Shown: positions 28,140 to 37,894 of the stretch, piece by piece
Position numbering within the stretch: the stretch's first letter is position 1
Layout: every line of letters begins with the position of its first letter
NCBI GenBank assembly: GCA_023138835.1
Contig: JAGLOP010000003.1
Span: forward strand, 1 to 64,000
DNA length: 64,000 bases
Direction of reading: 5' to 3'
Origin: Arcobacteraceae bacterium
GTDB lineage: Bacteria > Campylobacterota > Campylobacteria > Campylobacterales > Arcobacteraceae
Notes under the pieces: generated by a model
The model's input: the letters and a program-made list of their open reading frames with translations, nothing else
Told to the model about the DNA's origin: nothing
Databases searched by the model: none
Made by a program: the position numbers and the translations under genes

Positions 28140-29416
28140 AAAAAAATAAAAAAACAGTATTAATAGTTGATGATGACAAAATTATATTGGATATGTTAGA
28201 AGAAAAATTAAATACCAAGATTAAAAATGTAAAAATATTAAAAGCATTGACATATAAAGAAGCTGTAAAACATATTTTAAAAAAAGGTCAAGTTATCAAT
28301 GTAGCGATATTGGATCTTAATCTACCGGATGTAAAATCTGGAGATATTATTAAATTTGCTATGGGTAAGGGGATACCTACTATTGTTCTTACGGGTACTT
28401 TTAATGAGAATTTAAAACAAACTCTTTTAAAGCATAATATTTTAGATTATATCGTTAAAGGTGGAAAAAGAGGTATTAATCATGCTGTAAACAGTGTCGA
28501 TAGAGTATTGAAAAATTATGATATAAATATACTTATTGTAGATGATTCTGCAGTACAACTTTCACAAGCTGTGAATATACTGAAAAAAATGAAATTTAAT
28601 GTAATTACTGCAACTAATGGCATAGAAGCGTACGGTATCATAAAAAATAGTGATATAAAAATTTCTTTGGTATTAACTGATTTTCACATGCCAAAAATGG
28701 ATGGGATGGATTTGACTTTAAAAATCAGAGAAGAGTATAATAAGGATGAATTAGGCGTAATTATAATAAGTTCAAATAATACACCCGAGATATCGACACA
28801 ATTTATAAGTATAGGTGCAAATGACTTTATAAACAAACCATATTCTGAAATTGAAGTTATTACAAGAATTAATTCAAATCTAGAATTATTAGAGTTGTTT
28901 CAAAAGACTAAAGATATGGCAAACAAAGATTTTATGACGGGTGCTTATAATAGAAGATTTTTCTTTGATAGTGGTCAATCAATTTTTGGAAAAGCAAAAA
29001 GAGAAAAAAAAGATATAGCAGTTGCTATGTTTGATATAGATAAGTTTAAAAATATCAACGATACTTATGGTCATGATGTAGGTGATGTTGCAATTATAGA
29101 AGTTGCAAATATATTAAATGAAAACTTAAGAGATACTGATCTTATGGCTAGATTTGGCGGAGAAGAATTTTGTGTATTACTAGAGGATATATCACTAGAG
29201 GATGTTGAAATACTTTTTGAAAAGATAAGAGGTATTTTTGAAAATAATATTATAAAAATTAATGATTCAGAGATAAAATTTACTACATCTATTGGTATTT
29301 GTTATGGTATGGAAGAAGACTTAGAAGCTATGATAAAGAGATCAGATGACGGATTATATTATTGTAAAAATAATGGCAGGAATCAAATAGCCATAAATAA
29401 AGCAAACATAAAGTAG
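28136..29416 (+). CDS. Response regulator with two receiver domains and GGDEF
   Basis: This 426-residue protein has a first receiver domain (about 1-120, 'VAILDLNLPDV'), a second (about 128-250, 'LVLTDFHMPKMDG', Lys in 'INKPY') and a diguanylate cyclase domain with 'RFGGEEFCVLLEDIS'. The intact GGEEF site predicts c-di-GMP synthesis. Its gene is translationally coupled to the NIT-domain hybrid kinase. Confidence 0.93.
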   Translation: MKKNKKTVLIVDDDKIILDMLEEKLNTKIKNVKILKALTYKEAVKHILKKGQVINVAILDLNLPDVKSGDIIKFAMGKGIPTIVLTGTFNENLKQTLLKHNILDYIVKGGKRGINHAVNSVDRVLKNYDINILIVDDSAVQLSQAVNILKKMKFNVITATNGIEAYGIIKNSDIKISLVLTDFHMPKMDGMDLTLKIREEYNKDELGVIIISSNNTPEISTQFISIGANDFINKPYSEIEVITRINSNLELLELFQKTKDMANKDFMTGAYNRRFFFDSGQSIFGKAKREKKDIAVAMFDIDKFKNINDTYGHDVGDVAIIEVANILNENLRDTDLMARFGGEEFCVLLEDISLEDVEILFEKIRGIFENNIIKINDSEIKFTTSIGICYGMEEDLEAMIKRSDDGLYYCKNNGRNQIAINKANIK

Positions 29417-29430
29417 AATAAAAGATTTAA

Positions 29431-29796
29431 ATGATTCATATTAAAGATAAAAATATTAGAATGCAAGTATCAAAAGTAATTCTTGATGAAGTATTGGAGT
29501 TTAAACGATTTCATTTAGAATTACCAACTTCAAAACATTGGATAAAAGAACTTATGGATATAAAGTTAATAGATGACAAATTAATTAAATCACTAAAAGA
29601 TATTACAACAATCTCAATTTCAAATGGTATGCATCCCCAATTAAATGTATATACTTATGATTGTATCAGGTATTTTATAAATGAAACTCAAGATAAATTT
29701 ATTTTCCAGTTAGGGGATAAAATCAAAGAAACCAATACAGTTATGAAGCAGCAAAAACCTATAAAAGCGACAAAGCAATTAAATTTATTTGATTAA
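29431..29796 (+). CDS. Small protein of unknown function ending in a clamp-binding-like motif
   Basis: This 121-residue soluble protein has no domain I recognise. It ends with 'TKQLNLFD', which fits the QLxLF pentapeptide used to bind the bacterial DNA sliding clamp, placed at an exposed C-terminus as in many clamp partners. The gene follows the GGDEF gene by 14 bp in the same direction. It runs into the convergent CBS-GGDEF gene, with which it shares its last four bases. The clamp link is an inference from five residues. Confidence 0.75.
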   Translation: MIHIKDKNIRMQVSKVILDEVLEFKRFHLELPTSKHWIKELMDIKLIDDKLIKSLKDITTISISNGMHPQLNVYTYDCIRYFINETQDKFIFQLGDKIKETNTVMKQQKPIKATKQLNLFD

Positions 29797-31130
29797 AGTC
29801 TTCCTATTTCTACCCTGTTTTTACCGCTGTGTTTAGCTTTATATAAAGCTTCATCAGCTCTTTTAAATAAATCTATATATTTATCTGTAGTATGAAATCC
29901 AGAAAGACCCAAGGAACATGTTATTTTTAGTTTTTGTACAAAATCATGATTTTGTATTGTTGCCCTTATTTTTTCAGCTACTAAAACAGCATGTTCTGTA
30001 CTTGTTTCGGGAAGCATTAAAATAAACTCTTCTCCACCCCATCGTGCTGCTATATCACTTTCTCTTAAAGGTATTGTTATGATACGCGCTATCTCTTGTA
30101 AAATTTCATCTCCAACATCATGCCCATAATTATCATTTATATATTTAAAATCATCAATATCCAATAAAAGAATAGATAAACTTCTATTGTTATATCTTTT
30201 AACCTGATGTATTTCATAACTTACCATAGAATCAAATTTATTTCTATTATAAAGTTTAGTTAAAGAATCAGTTGATGCTTTTAGCTCCAATTGAGCTGTT
30301 TTAGCAATTAGTTCTTCATTTATTTTAGATAATTCATTACCTTTTTCTTTAATAATCTCCATCCATTTATTATTTACCAATCTTAAAAGTTCTGATTGGG
30401 TTACCAAACCTATTATTTTATTGTTGGTATCAACAACGATAAGTCGTTTAAATTGTTCTTTTCTAATAAATTCTAACGCATCAAAAATAGTTGTATCATA
30501 AGATATTGTTTGAAGAGGTGCACTCATAAAATTTTTCACAGACTTACTTAAATCACAATCTAAATCTATAAGATTTAAAAAATCCTTTGTTGTAAATATA
30601 CCTTTTGGTTTATTATCTTGGTCAATTACCACAATAGAATCTATATGCTTTTCGCTCATAAGTTTTGTAGCATCTATTGTCGTTTCATCTTCATATATTG
30701 TTATAGCTGAATATTGAAGCATTATATTTCCGATAGTTTGTTTTTTCATTAATATTTTTGGATCAATATTATTAATAATATCTGTTTGAGACAGAATCCC
30801 CACAAGCTTATTATTTGACATAACTATCATATAATCATTATCAACAGTTGTTTGATTTAGAATTTCAATAACACTCACTTTTGCATCTATTTGGCGGATT
30901 ACTCTTAGTTTTAACTGTGATAACTTGGTTTGCATAGATATATTCTGTAACTTGAGTTCTATAAGATCCTTTGTAGTAAACATATGATAAATATTATCAT
31001 CAGTATCAGAGATAACTAAAATATTTCTAATATTTGATTTTGCCATAAGCGTTACCGTATGTTCAAGTGTTTGTTCAATATTTATAGTTATAATTTCTTT
31101 TATACAAATCTCTTCAACCGTTGGTATCAT
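29793..31130 (-). CDS. CBS-domain diguanylate cyclase
   Basis: This 445-residue soluble protein has four CBS motifs in two pairs (about 1-260), for example 'TIYEDETTIDATKLMSEKHIDSIVVIDQDN' and 'TISYDTTIFDALEFIRKEQFKRLIVVD'. A short coiled linker leads to a GGDEF domain with 'TKLYNRNKFDSM' and 'RWGGEEFILMLPE'. CBS pairs usually bind adenine nucleotides, so the cyclase may sense energy charge. It is the last gene of a hemW-prmC-led reverse operon, 10 bp after prmC. Confidence 0.93.
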   Translation of the reverse strand: MIPTVEEICIKEIITINIEQTLEHTVTLMAKSNIRNILVISDTDDNIYHMFTTKDLIELKLQNISMQTKLSQLKLRVIRQIDAKVSVIEILNQTTVDNDYMIVMSNNKLVGILSQTDIINNIDPKILMKKQTIGNIMLQYSAITIYEDETTIDATKLMSEKHIDSIVVIDQDNKPKGIFTTKDFLNLIDLDCDLSKSVKNFMSAPLQTISYDTTIFDALEFIRKEQFKRLIVVDTNNKIIGLVTQSELLRLVNNKWMEIIKEKGNELSKINEELIAKTAQLELKASTDSLTKLYNRNKFDSMVSYEIHQVKRYNNRSLSILLLDIDDFKYINDNYGHDVGDEILQEIARIITIPLRESDIAARWGGEEFILMLPETSTEHAVLVAEKIRATIQNHDFVQKLKITCSLGLSGFHTTDKYIDLFKRADEALYKAKHSGKNRVEIGRL

Positions 31131-31140
31131 ATAACTATCC

Positions 31141-31974
31141 TTATTTAAATTCTACTTCAAAGCCTCTGTCAAAAGCTTCTAAATCCTTATAAAATTTTAC
31201 ACTCAGTGTATCAAAAGTTTCTAAAAAGTCTTCTAATGGTTTTTTTTGATCATATCCCATCTCACATAACAAATATTTAATGTTATTATTGCTTGTGACC
31301 CTTATTATATCTTTAAGCAGTTCATCCCCAACATTACCGCCAAAAAGGGCGCAAGAGGGCTCATATTTAACATTTGGCGGTAATTTATAATCATTTGCAA
31401 TATATGGAGGATTTGAGATACACATATCAAAATTTTTAACATCAACTTGACTGAAAATGTCACTTTTAATAAAAGTAATTTTATCTTCCACTTTATGTTT
31501 AATTGCATTTTGATATGCCAAAGCTAAAGCTTTTTCATTTATATCAACTGCAACTATTTCTATATCATCAATTAGCAAAGCTAACATAACAGATATGATA
31601 CCGCTGCCAACTCCTACTTCCACAACTTTTGGATTATCGATATTTTTCAATATTGATTCTGCTTTTTCAACTAAAATCTCAGTCTCCGGCCGCGGGATTA
31701 AAACACCATCTTGAACTTTAAAAGTTTCTCCATAAAAACTGGCTTTGGAAGTTATATATTCTAAAGGATAATTTGTAGCTCTTTTTTTCACAAACTGCTC
31801 TAGCTTTTGCTCCACTTTTTTATCACATATTTCATTATAATTTATATGCAGCCATATCACATTTTTATCTAAAATATGAAGCAAAAGTATCTCTACTTCT
31901 TTTTGTGGTATATGTGTAACATCTCGCAAAACGGATGAATACTTTTTTACTAATTGTTTATAAGAATTATTCAA
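31141..31974 (-). CDS. prmC: Peptide chain release factor N5-glutamine methyltransferase PrmC
   Basis: PrmC methylates the GGQ glutamine of release factors RF1 and RF2. The 277-residue sequence has 'LIPRPETEILVE', the SAM motif 'VVEVGVGSGIISVMLAL' and the catalytic 'ISNPPYIAN'. It is 3 bp from hemW and 10 bp from the CBS-GGDEF gene. Confidence 0.94.
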   Translation of the reverse strand: MNNSYKQLVKKYSSVLRDVTHIPQKEVEILLLHILDKNVIWLHINYNEICDKKVEQKLEQFVKKRATNYPLEYITSKASFYGETFKVQDGVLIPRPETEILVEKAESILKNIDNPKVVEVGVGSGIISVMLALLIDDIEIVAVDINEKALALAYQNAIKHKVEDKITFIKSDIFSQVDVKNFDMCISNPPYIANDYKLPPNVKYEPSCALFGGNVGDELLKDIIRVTSNNNIKYLLCEMGYDQKKPLEDFLETFDTLSVKFYKDLEAFDRGFEVEFK

Positions 31975-31977
31975 TTT

Positions 31978-33042
31978 TTACTCCAGAATATATAGTGCTA
32001 ACTCATCAGCCAACATAAAATCAACAGAATAAAATCTACTGTTATTTTTAAACTTTATTTTACCTGATTGTTCCAAATTGTTAACTTGTATCAGCTCTTT
32101 ATCACTTAACACATTTTTATCAACACCAACCTCACTGCGAAGCCCCAAAAGTACCTTTTCTACCTTGATATCTTCAGTTGTTAATTCTTCTGTATAATCA
32201 TAAGTAGTAGGATTTTCAATATACATATTTACATCTTTGTGATTGTATAATCTTTTTCCCCCGATACACCCAACGGCACCTGCCCCAACCCCAAGATATT
32301 CTTCATATTTCCAATACCCTAAATTATGTTTTGATTTGGCATTTTCGGTTCTTGCAAAATTAGATATTTCATACTGATAAAAACCTATCTCTTCTAACCT
32401 ATGAAATAAATAATTTGCCATATCGATATCTTCAACTCTTACATTGCTTTTATCAAAAAATTTAGTACCCTCTTCCAGTGTTAAGCTGTATGCACTGATA
32501 TGATCAATCGGCAATGATCTGATAATATCAAGGTCACTGTTTAAAAGCATTTTATTATCAAGTTTGGTATCATAAATAATATCGCAATTTATATGTTCAA
32601 ATCCAACTTTTTTGGCATTTTGTATAGCTGTTATAGCCATTTTAGCAGTATGATTTCTTCCTAAAAACTCTAATTTTTCATCATCAAAACTTTGCACCCC
32701 GAAACTAATACGATTTATCCCTAAACCGTACATATCTTCAAGCCAGCTAAGCGTTGCTGAATTTGGATTTGCTTCGATTGTTATCTCTTCTGTATTAGTC
32801 AAATACGGGTTTAAGATGTCAAATATTTCTTCATAATGTTTAAGACTCAAAGTACTTGGTGTTCCCCCGCCGATAAAGACTGTTTTAATGATATCTTTTG
32901 GCAGGTTTTTAAGTTCAAATATAAGCTGTCGGCACAATGATTTAATATACTTGTCTCGCAAGTAATGTAATGATGTATATGAATTAAAAGCACAATAATG
33001 ACACTTGCTATCACAGAATGGAATATGGATATATAAAAGCAC
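31978..33042 (-). CDS. hemW: Radical SAM haem chaperone HemW-like (HemN family)
   Basis: This 354-residue radical SAM protein has the cluster motif 'CDSKCHYCAF' near its N-terminus, 'IKTVFIGGGTPSTL' and 'ISFGVQSFDDEKL'. Its size and the cysteine pattern CxxxCxxC followed directly by a non-cysteine residue fit HemW, a haem chaperone, rather than coproporphyrinogen dehydrogenase HemN. HemN is longer and has an extra cysteine. It heads the reverse operon and is divergent from rppH. Confidence 0.88.
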   Translation of the reverse strand: MLLYIHIPFCDSKCHYCAFNSYTSLHYLRDKYIKSLCRQLIFELKNLPKDIIKTVFIGGGTPSTLSLKHYEEIFDILNPYLTNTEEITIEANPNSATLSWLEDMYGLGINRISFGVQSFDDEKLEFLGRNHTAKMAITAIQNAKKVGFEHINCDIIYDTKLDNKMLLNSDLDIIRSLPIDHISAYSLTLEEGTKFFDKSNVRVEDIDMANYLFHRLEEIGFYQYEISNFARTENAKSKHNLGYWKYEEYLGVGAGAVGCIGGKRLYNHKDVNMYIENPTTYDYTEELTTEDIKVEKVLLGLRSEVGVDKNVLSDKELIQVNNLEQSGKIKFKNNSRFYSVDFMLADELALYILE

Positions 33043-33111
33043 TTTTTAAACAACCTTTGGATACAATTTTTTCATATAGATTTATGAGCAAATTATAAGG
33101 TAATAAAATTA

Positions 33112-33588
33112 ATGGAAGATAAAACGAAAAAGAATTACAGACCAAATGTTGCTGCAATTGTTTTATCTGCTTCATATCCTTTTAAATGTGAGGTATTTAT
33201 CGCATCTCGTGTAGATGTAGCTGATGCTTGGCAATTTCCACAAGGTGGTATTGATAAAGGTGAAACACCAAGAGAAGCTCTTTTTAGAGAGTTAAAAGAA
33301 GAGATAGGTACTGATGAAGTAGATATAATAGCGGAATGCCCTGATTGGGTAAGTTATGATTTTCCACCGGCTGTTTCAAAAAAAATGGCACCATTCGATG
33401 GACAAACACAAAAATATTTTTTAGTAAAATTAAAAAAGGGTGCAAAGATAAATATCAACACTGAAATTCCAGAATTCAGTGAATATAAATTTGTTCCAAC
33501 AAATAAACTGTATGAATATATTACATTTTTTAAAAGAACAGTTTATAAACAAATATTATCATACTTTAAAAAAGAGGGATATATATAA
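33112..33588 (+). CDS. rppH: RNA pyrophosphohydrolase RppH (Nudix)
   Basis: RppH removes pyrophosphate from mRNA 5' ends and triggers decay. The 158-residue sequence carries the full Nudix box 'GGIDKGETPREALFRELKEEIG'. The N-terminal 'YRPNVAAIVL' and 'WQFPQGG' are typical of the RppH subfamily. It precedes lysC by 16 bp; rppH next to lysC is familiar in Campylobacterota. Confidence 0.93.
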   Translation: MEDKTKKNYRPNVAAIVLSASYPFKCEVFIASRVDVADAWQFPQGGIDKGETPREALFRELKEEIGTDEVDIIAECPDWVSYDFPPAVSKKMAPFDGQTQKYFLVKLKKGAKININTEIPEFSEYKFVPTNKLYEYITFFKRTVYKQILSYFKKEGYI

Positions 33589-33604
33589 ATGGAAAACAAA
33601 TAAA

Positions 33605-34816
33605 ATGCTAAGAGTATTAAAATTTGGAGGTACCAGTGTAGGTACTTTAGAAAGAATTAATGGTGTTGCACAGATTATCAAAAAATTCCGTGATGCAGGT
33701 GATGATATAGTTGCAGTTGTCAGTGCTATGAGTGGTGAAACAAATAAACTAATTGAATATGCAAATAACTTTAGTCAAACACCAAATGAGATTGAGATGG
33801 ATATGCTGCTAAGTTCGGGAGAGAGAGTAACAAGCGCCCTACTTTCTATCGCACTTAATGAGCTTGGTTTACAAGCAACTTCAATGAGCGGTAGAGAAGC
33901 TGGAATTGTTACAACATCACAACATACAAATGCAAGAATTGAAGATATAAACACTTCTAATATGAAAGACGCAATTTCAAATGGTAAGATTATTATAGTT
34001 GCAGGTTTTCAAGGGGTAAGTGCTAACAATGCAAGAGTTACAACTCTTGGTCGCGGAGGTAGTGATTTAACTGCTGTAGCTCTTGCAGGAGCTCTTAAAG
34101 CTGATATTTGTGAGATTTATACGGATGTTGACGGTATTTATACTACAGACCCTAGAATTGAGCCAAAAGCAAAAAAATTAGAAAAGATATCTTATGATGA
34201 GATGTTAGAGTTAGCTTCTTTAGGAGCAAAAGTTTTACAAAACCGTTCAGTAGAGATGGCAAAAAAATTAAATGTAAATTTAGTATCAAGAAGTTCTTTT
34301 ACTCCAGAAGTTGAAGGTACTTTAATCACAAAGGAAGAAAATATTATGGAAGCACCAGTAGTAAGCGGTATTGCATTAGATAGAAATCAAATTAGAGTTG
34401 GTATGTATGGAGTTATAGATAAGCCGGGAATTGCATCTGCTATTTTCACAGCTCTTGCGGATGCTGATATTAATGTTGATATGATAGTGCAAACAAGAGG
34501 CTTGGATAATACTACAAATTTAGATTTTACAGTTCCAACCGTCGATATAGAAAAAACGAAAACTACTATGATAGCATTTGAAGATGATAGTGAAAAAATT
34601 GATTATAATGATGCTATTTGTAAGGTTTCAATTGTTGGGGTTGGTATGAAATCACATACAGGAGTAGCATCAAAAGCTTTTACAGCAATGGCAAAGGACA
34701 ATATTAACATCAATATTATCAGTACAAGTGAGATTAAGATATCTATGATTATTGATGAAAAATATGCAGAGTTAGCAGTAAGATCACTGCATGAAATTTA
34801 TGAGTTAGACAAATAG
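33605..34816 (+). CDS. lysC: Aspartate kinase
   Basis: Aspartate kinase phosphorylates aspartate for lysine, threonine and methionine synthesis. The start at ATG 33605 gives 403 residues, the normal length; earlier in-frame codons would read through rppH. Motifs are 'KFGGTSVG', 'LSSGERVTSALLS', 'TTLGRGGSDLTAVALA' and 'YTDVDGIYTTDPR'. Two C-terminal ACT domains for feedback control are present ('GVIDKPGIASAIFTALADADI', 'KVSIVGVGMKSHTGVASKAF'). Confidence 0.96.
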   Translation: MLRVLKFGGTSVGTLERINGVAQIIKKFRDAGDDIVAVVSAMSGETNKLIEYANNFSQTPNEIEMDMLLSSGERVTSALLSIALNELGLQATSMSGREAGIVTTSQHTNARIEDINTSNMKDAISNGKIIIVAGFQGVSANNARVTTLGRGGSDLTAVALAGALKADICEIYTDVDGIYTTDPRIEPKAKKLEKISYDEMLELASLGAKVLQNRSVEMAKKLNVNLVSRSSFTPEVEGTLITKEENIMEAPVVSGIALDRNQIRVGMYGVIDKPGIASAIFTALADADINVDMIVQTRGLDNTTNLDFTVPTVDIEKTKTTMIAFEDDSEKIDYNDAICKVSIVGVGMKSHTGVASKAFTAMAKDNININIISTSEIKISMIIDEKYAELAVRSLHEIYELDK

Positions 34817-34825
34817 GACTTTAAA

Positions 34826-35377
34826 TTGCAAGAATTTTTAAACTGGACCATTGATACGATTAGAGACGATAAATTAATAGGATCATGGATGGAAGAGAGA
34901 AAATATGACTGGACTCCATTGGTTGCAAAAAGCATTACAAGTCTTTTAGATAAAGGTCGTTCTGTATTAATTATCACAGATGATGATAGAGAATGGTTTG
35001 CTCAATATATTTTATCAAATATCAACTCAACTAAAAATCAAAGACCGCTTTTGCCATTTTATGATTTTAAATCTTTTACACATCAAATCAAGAATTTAAA
35101 AACTGAAAGTGATATTGAACTTATAAAAGATATGCTAAGTATCTCTTTCCCAAAAGGTTATACTTTTTGGTATATTGGTCGAAGCCAAAGTGTCAAATCA
35201 ACTATTGCAAAAATATCCAAAAACTCCTTATTGTGGATATTTGATGAAGAGATACCAAATAGTTTTACTTTAAGAAGCGACAATGAAGCTTTAGATACAC
35301 AGCTGTTACAAATGTTTAGATTGTATAATAAAACATTGAGTGCTGTTTTATATGCTCAAATAGATGTATACAAGTAG
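34826..35377 (+). CDS. hobA: DnaA-binding replication initiation regulator HobA
   Basis: HobA binds domain I of DnaA and promotes its assembly at oriC; it is found in Campylobacterota. This 183-residue protein has the typical start 'QEFLNWTIDTIRDDKLIGSWMEERKYDWTP' and lies, as usual, between lysC and holB. It uses a TTG start 9 bp after the lysC stop and ends directly at the holB ATG. Confidence 0.9.
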   Translation: MQEFLNWTIDTIRDDKLIGSWMEERKYDWTPLVAKSITSLLDKGRSVLIITDDDREWFAQYILSNINSTKNQRPLLPFYDFKSFTHQIKNLKTESDIELIKDMLSISFPKGYTFWYIGRSQSVKSTIAKISKNSLLWIFDEEIPNSFTLRSDNEALDTQLLQMFRLYNKTLSAVLYAQIDVYK

Positions 35378-36028
35378 ATGATAACCAGCTCAACTATATT
35401 CATTGTTTCTGATATTGACAATACTTTAGAACAACTGCTTCTAACTTTACCCAAACATGATACGAGAATTATCAGAAACACGGAAGATGGTAAAAGTGAG
35501 TTTTTAATAACTCATGCACAAAAAGCCATAAAAGAGGCATATCTAGCTGCAAGCAATACAAAATATATTCTTATATGTGGAAGTACATTAAGAATAGAAG
35601 CTCAAAATTCACTTTTAAAAGTACTTGAAGAACCACCTAGAAATATAGTCTTTATTATTATCACACAATCTAAAAGTGCCATTTTACCTACAATATTTTC
35701 TAGAATTCCACATAAAATAATGAAAGAGAAAAAAGAGATCAAAGAATGTCCTTTAGATTTGCAAAGAATGGATTTAAGACAAATATACGAATTTCTAAAA
35801 CTAAATCAAAGAATATCAAAAAATGATGCAAAAGAATTAATTGAATCTTTACTTTATAAAGCAAATAAACAAAAGCTTAATTTAAATCAAAAACAACTAA
35901 ACAGTTTTTCAACAGCTCTAAAACTAATAAATCTAAACTCAAGACCTATTAATGTCTTGACAAGTGTCTTATTAAATTTAAATTATAAGAACAACAAACA
36001 TTCCCCTTATACAAATGCACATTTATAA
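35378..36028 (+). CDS. holB: DNA polymerase III delta' subunit (short form)
   Basis: This clamp-loader subunit is 216 residues long, the short form seen in this phylum. Recognisable parts are 'SEFLITHAQKAIKEAYLAASNTKYILICGSTLRIEAQNSLLKVLEEPP', 'FIIITQSKSAILPTIFSR' and a helical C-terminus. The start follows the hobA stop with no gap, and the 3' end overlaps folP by 14 bp. Confidence 0.9.
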   Translation: MITSSTIFIVSDIDNTLEQLLLTLPKHDTRIIRNTEDGKSEFLITHAQKAIKEAYLAASNTKYILICGSTLRIEAQNSLLKVLEEPPRNIVFIIITQSKSAILPTIFSRIPHKIMKEKKEIKECPLDLQRMDLRQIYEFLKLNQRISKNDAKELIESLLYKANKQKLNLNQKQLNSFSTALKLINLNSRPINVLTSVLLNLNYKNNKHSPYTNAHL

Positions 36029-37154
36029 AATAAACAGTTACGATAAAGAGAAGTTTTTTAAAGACTGTATCGGTACAGATTTGGCAGGTGCTAAAATTAT
36101 GTCAAAAAAAGCCTCTTATCATACACTTTTTATAAAAGATTTACATGTGGGAGGAGCTAATATTTTAAAACAAGATGCTTTATCTATCGGAGCTGATTTA
36201 GCTGTTCCTATGGGGACAATTCTGGCACGCAAAAAATATGTAGATGCAGTTTTAATAGGCAGCACTAAACATTTTGAAATATTATCTAGAAAAGAATTGG
36301 CGCAACCGTTTGGATTAAAAGAATTAGCCAAACAACTTAAAAGCTTCACAATATCAAATAAAAAGAATATTAAGATTATGGGTGTGATAAATGCCAATGA
36401 TGATAGCTTTTTTAAAAATAGTAGATTTAAAGGCGAGGATGCAATTAAACAAATCCGGTCTATGATTAAAGATGGCGCTGCAATTATTGATATTGGTGCT
36501 GTTTCAAGCCGCCCGGGTAGTTATGCTGTTACACCAAAAGAAGAATTGAGAAGAATAAAACCTATTTGTGATGAGATAGCAAAACACAAACTTTATAAAA
36601 AAGCAACTTTTAGCTGTGATAGTTATACCCCAAGCGTAATAAGATATGCCCTAAAAAGTGGTTTTAAAATTGTAAATGATATTACAGGACTGGCAAATGA
36701 CAAGGTTGCTAAAATTGTTGCCAAACATAATGCTGCAATTGTAATAATGCATATGAAAGGAACTCCCCAAAATATGCAGACTAATCCAACTTATGAAGAT
36801 GTGATGATTGAAGTTGATAACTTTTTTAAAGAGCGAATTGAAAAAGCAAAAGAATTTGGTATAAAGCATATTATCTTAGATGTTGGTATTGGATTTGGGA
36901 AAACATTGAAACATAATCTAACTTTACTAAAAAACTTATCTCACTTTAAACATTTTGGCTATCCCGTTTTACTAGGAGCCAGTCGAAAATCTATGATAGA
37001 TAAAATCATACCGACTGCCACAGAGGACAGACTAGCTGGGTCTCTAACCATTCATCTTGAAGGTATAAAAAATGGTGCCAGTATCATTAGATGTCATGAT
37101 GTAAAAGAACACCAACAAGCTATTAAAGTACAACAAGCTATTAATAATATTTAA
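36015..37154 (+). CDS. folP: Dihydropteroate synthase
   Basis: FolP joins p-aminobenzoate to pterin diphosphate in folate synthesis. The catalytic TIM barrel begins at about residue 110 with 'KIMGVINANDDSFFKNSRF', then 'GAAIIDIGAVSSRPGS', 'VNDITGL', 'IVIMHMKGTPQNMQ', 'ILDVGIGFGKT' and 'LLGASRKSMI'. The 379-residue length includes an N-terminal extension of about 105 residues, as in Campylobacter and Helicobacter proteins. The usual 'NxTPDSF' appears here as 'NANDDSF'. Confidence 0.94.
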   Translation: MHIYKINSYDKEKFFKDCIGTDLAGAKIMSKKASYHTLFIKDLHVGGANILKQDALSIGADLAVPMGTILARKKYVDAVLIGSTKHFEILSRKELAQPFGLKELAKQLKSFTISNKKNIKIMGVINANDDSFFKNSRFKGEDAIKQIRSMIKDGAAIIDIGAVSSRPGSYAVTPKEELRRIKPICDEIAKHKLYKKATFSCDSYTPSVIRYALKSGFKIVNDITGLANDKVAKIVAKHNAAIVIMHMKGTPQNMQTNPTYEDVMIEVDNFFKERIEKAKEFGIKHIILDVGIGFGKTLKHNLTLLKNLSHFKHFGYPVLLGASRKSMIDKIIPTATEDRLAGSLTIHLEGIKNGASIIRCHDVKEHQQAIKVQQAINNI

Positions 37155-37158
37155 ATTC

Positions 37159-37791
37159 TTAAGCCCATAACTGATAATGTGGATTAGTGGATACTGCTCT
37201 TAAAATATCTGCACGAGAAAGAATTCCTACTATCCTATCGCTTTGACCATCAACTATAGGGATATTATTCAGATGATATTTAATCATAACCTTAGCAACT
37301 CTTCTAATATCAGAGATAGGTTCTGCTGTCATTATATCGTGGATTGCAATTGAATCTACGGTTGCATTATTAATATATTGAGAATCCTCTTTATGCTCTA
37401 TCATTGATTTTACTATATTTCTCATAGTTGCCAATCCTGTAAGTTTTCCGGTTAGTCCAACTACAGGTATTTGTTTTAAATCATTTTCTTCCATTTTTAA
37501 CCAACAATTATAAATATTATCAGTACTTTTAACTGTCACTACCTTTGAACTCATAAGTTGGTAAGCATGTAAAATCTCCTCATCAACATGAATATTTGCC
37601 ATCTTTTTATATGCATTCTTAGCCTCATTAGACATATTTGTATGTTGACTTAATTGCTCATTTTGTTCTTGTTCTTGCTCTTTTTTTTCAGACACCCTAT
37701 TTTCAATAGGAGAACTCATGTCTAGCTTTTTAACTTTATAAGGATCAGGGATCTTTGTTTTAATTCCCACATCATCATACATATTGAACAT
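37159..37791 (-). CDS. CBS-domain pair protein
   Basis: This 210-residue soluble protein has a charged, Gln-rich N-terminus (about 1-65) followed by two CBS motifs: 'YQLMSSKVVTVKSTDNIYNCWLKMEENDLKQIPVVGLTGKLTGL' and 'IMTAEPISDIRRVAKVMIKYHLNNIPIVDGQSDRIVGILSRADIL'. CBS pairs bind adenine nucleotides. It converges with folP (4-bp gap) and is divergent from a receiver-domain gene. The partner enzyme is unknown. Confidence 0.88.
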   Translation of the reverse strand: MFNMYDDVGIKTKIPDPYKVKKLDMSSPIENRVSEKKEQEQEQNEQLSQHTNMSNEAKNAYKKMANIHVDEEILHAYQLMSSKVVTVKSTDNIYNCWLKMEENDLKQIPVVGLTGKLTGLATMRNIVKSMIEHKEDSQYINNATVDSIAIHDIMTAEPISDIRRVAKVMIKYHLNNIPIVDGQSDRIVGILSRADILRAVSTNPHYQLWA

Positions 37792-37894
37792 AACTTACCC
37801 TTTATTATATCATTTGGTATTGCTTACAACATAGTATAATAATTTTAATTAAATATTCTGTATAATCTTATTTGATATTACTTGAAAGGTTTAA

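Noticed and set aside
33479-33604. N-terminal extension of aspartate kinase within rppH
   Set aside because: The extra residues are an out-of-frame reading of rppH. The normal family start 'MLRVLKFGG' is at 33605.
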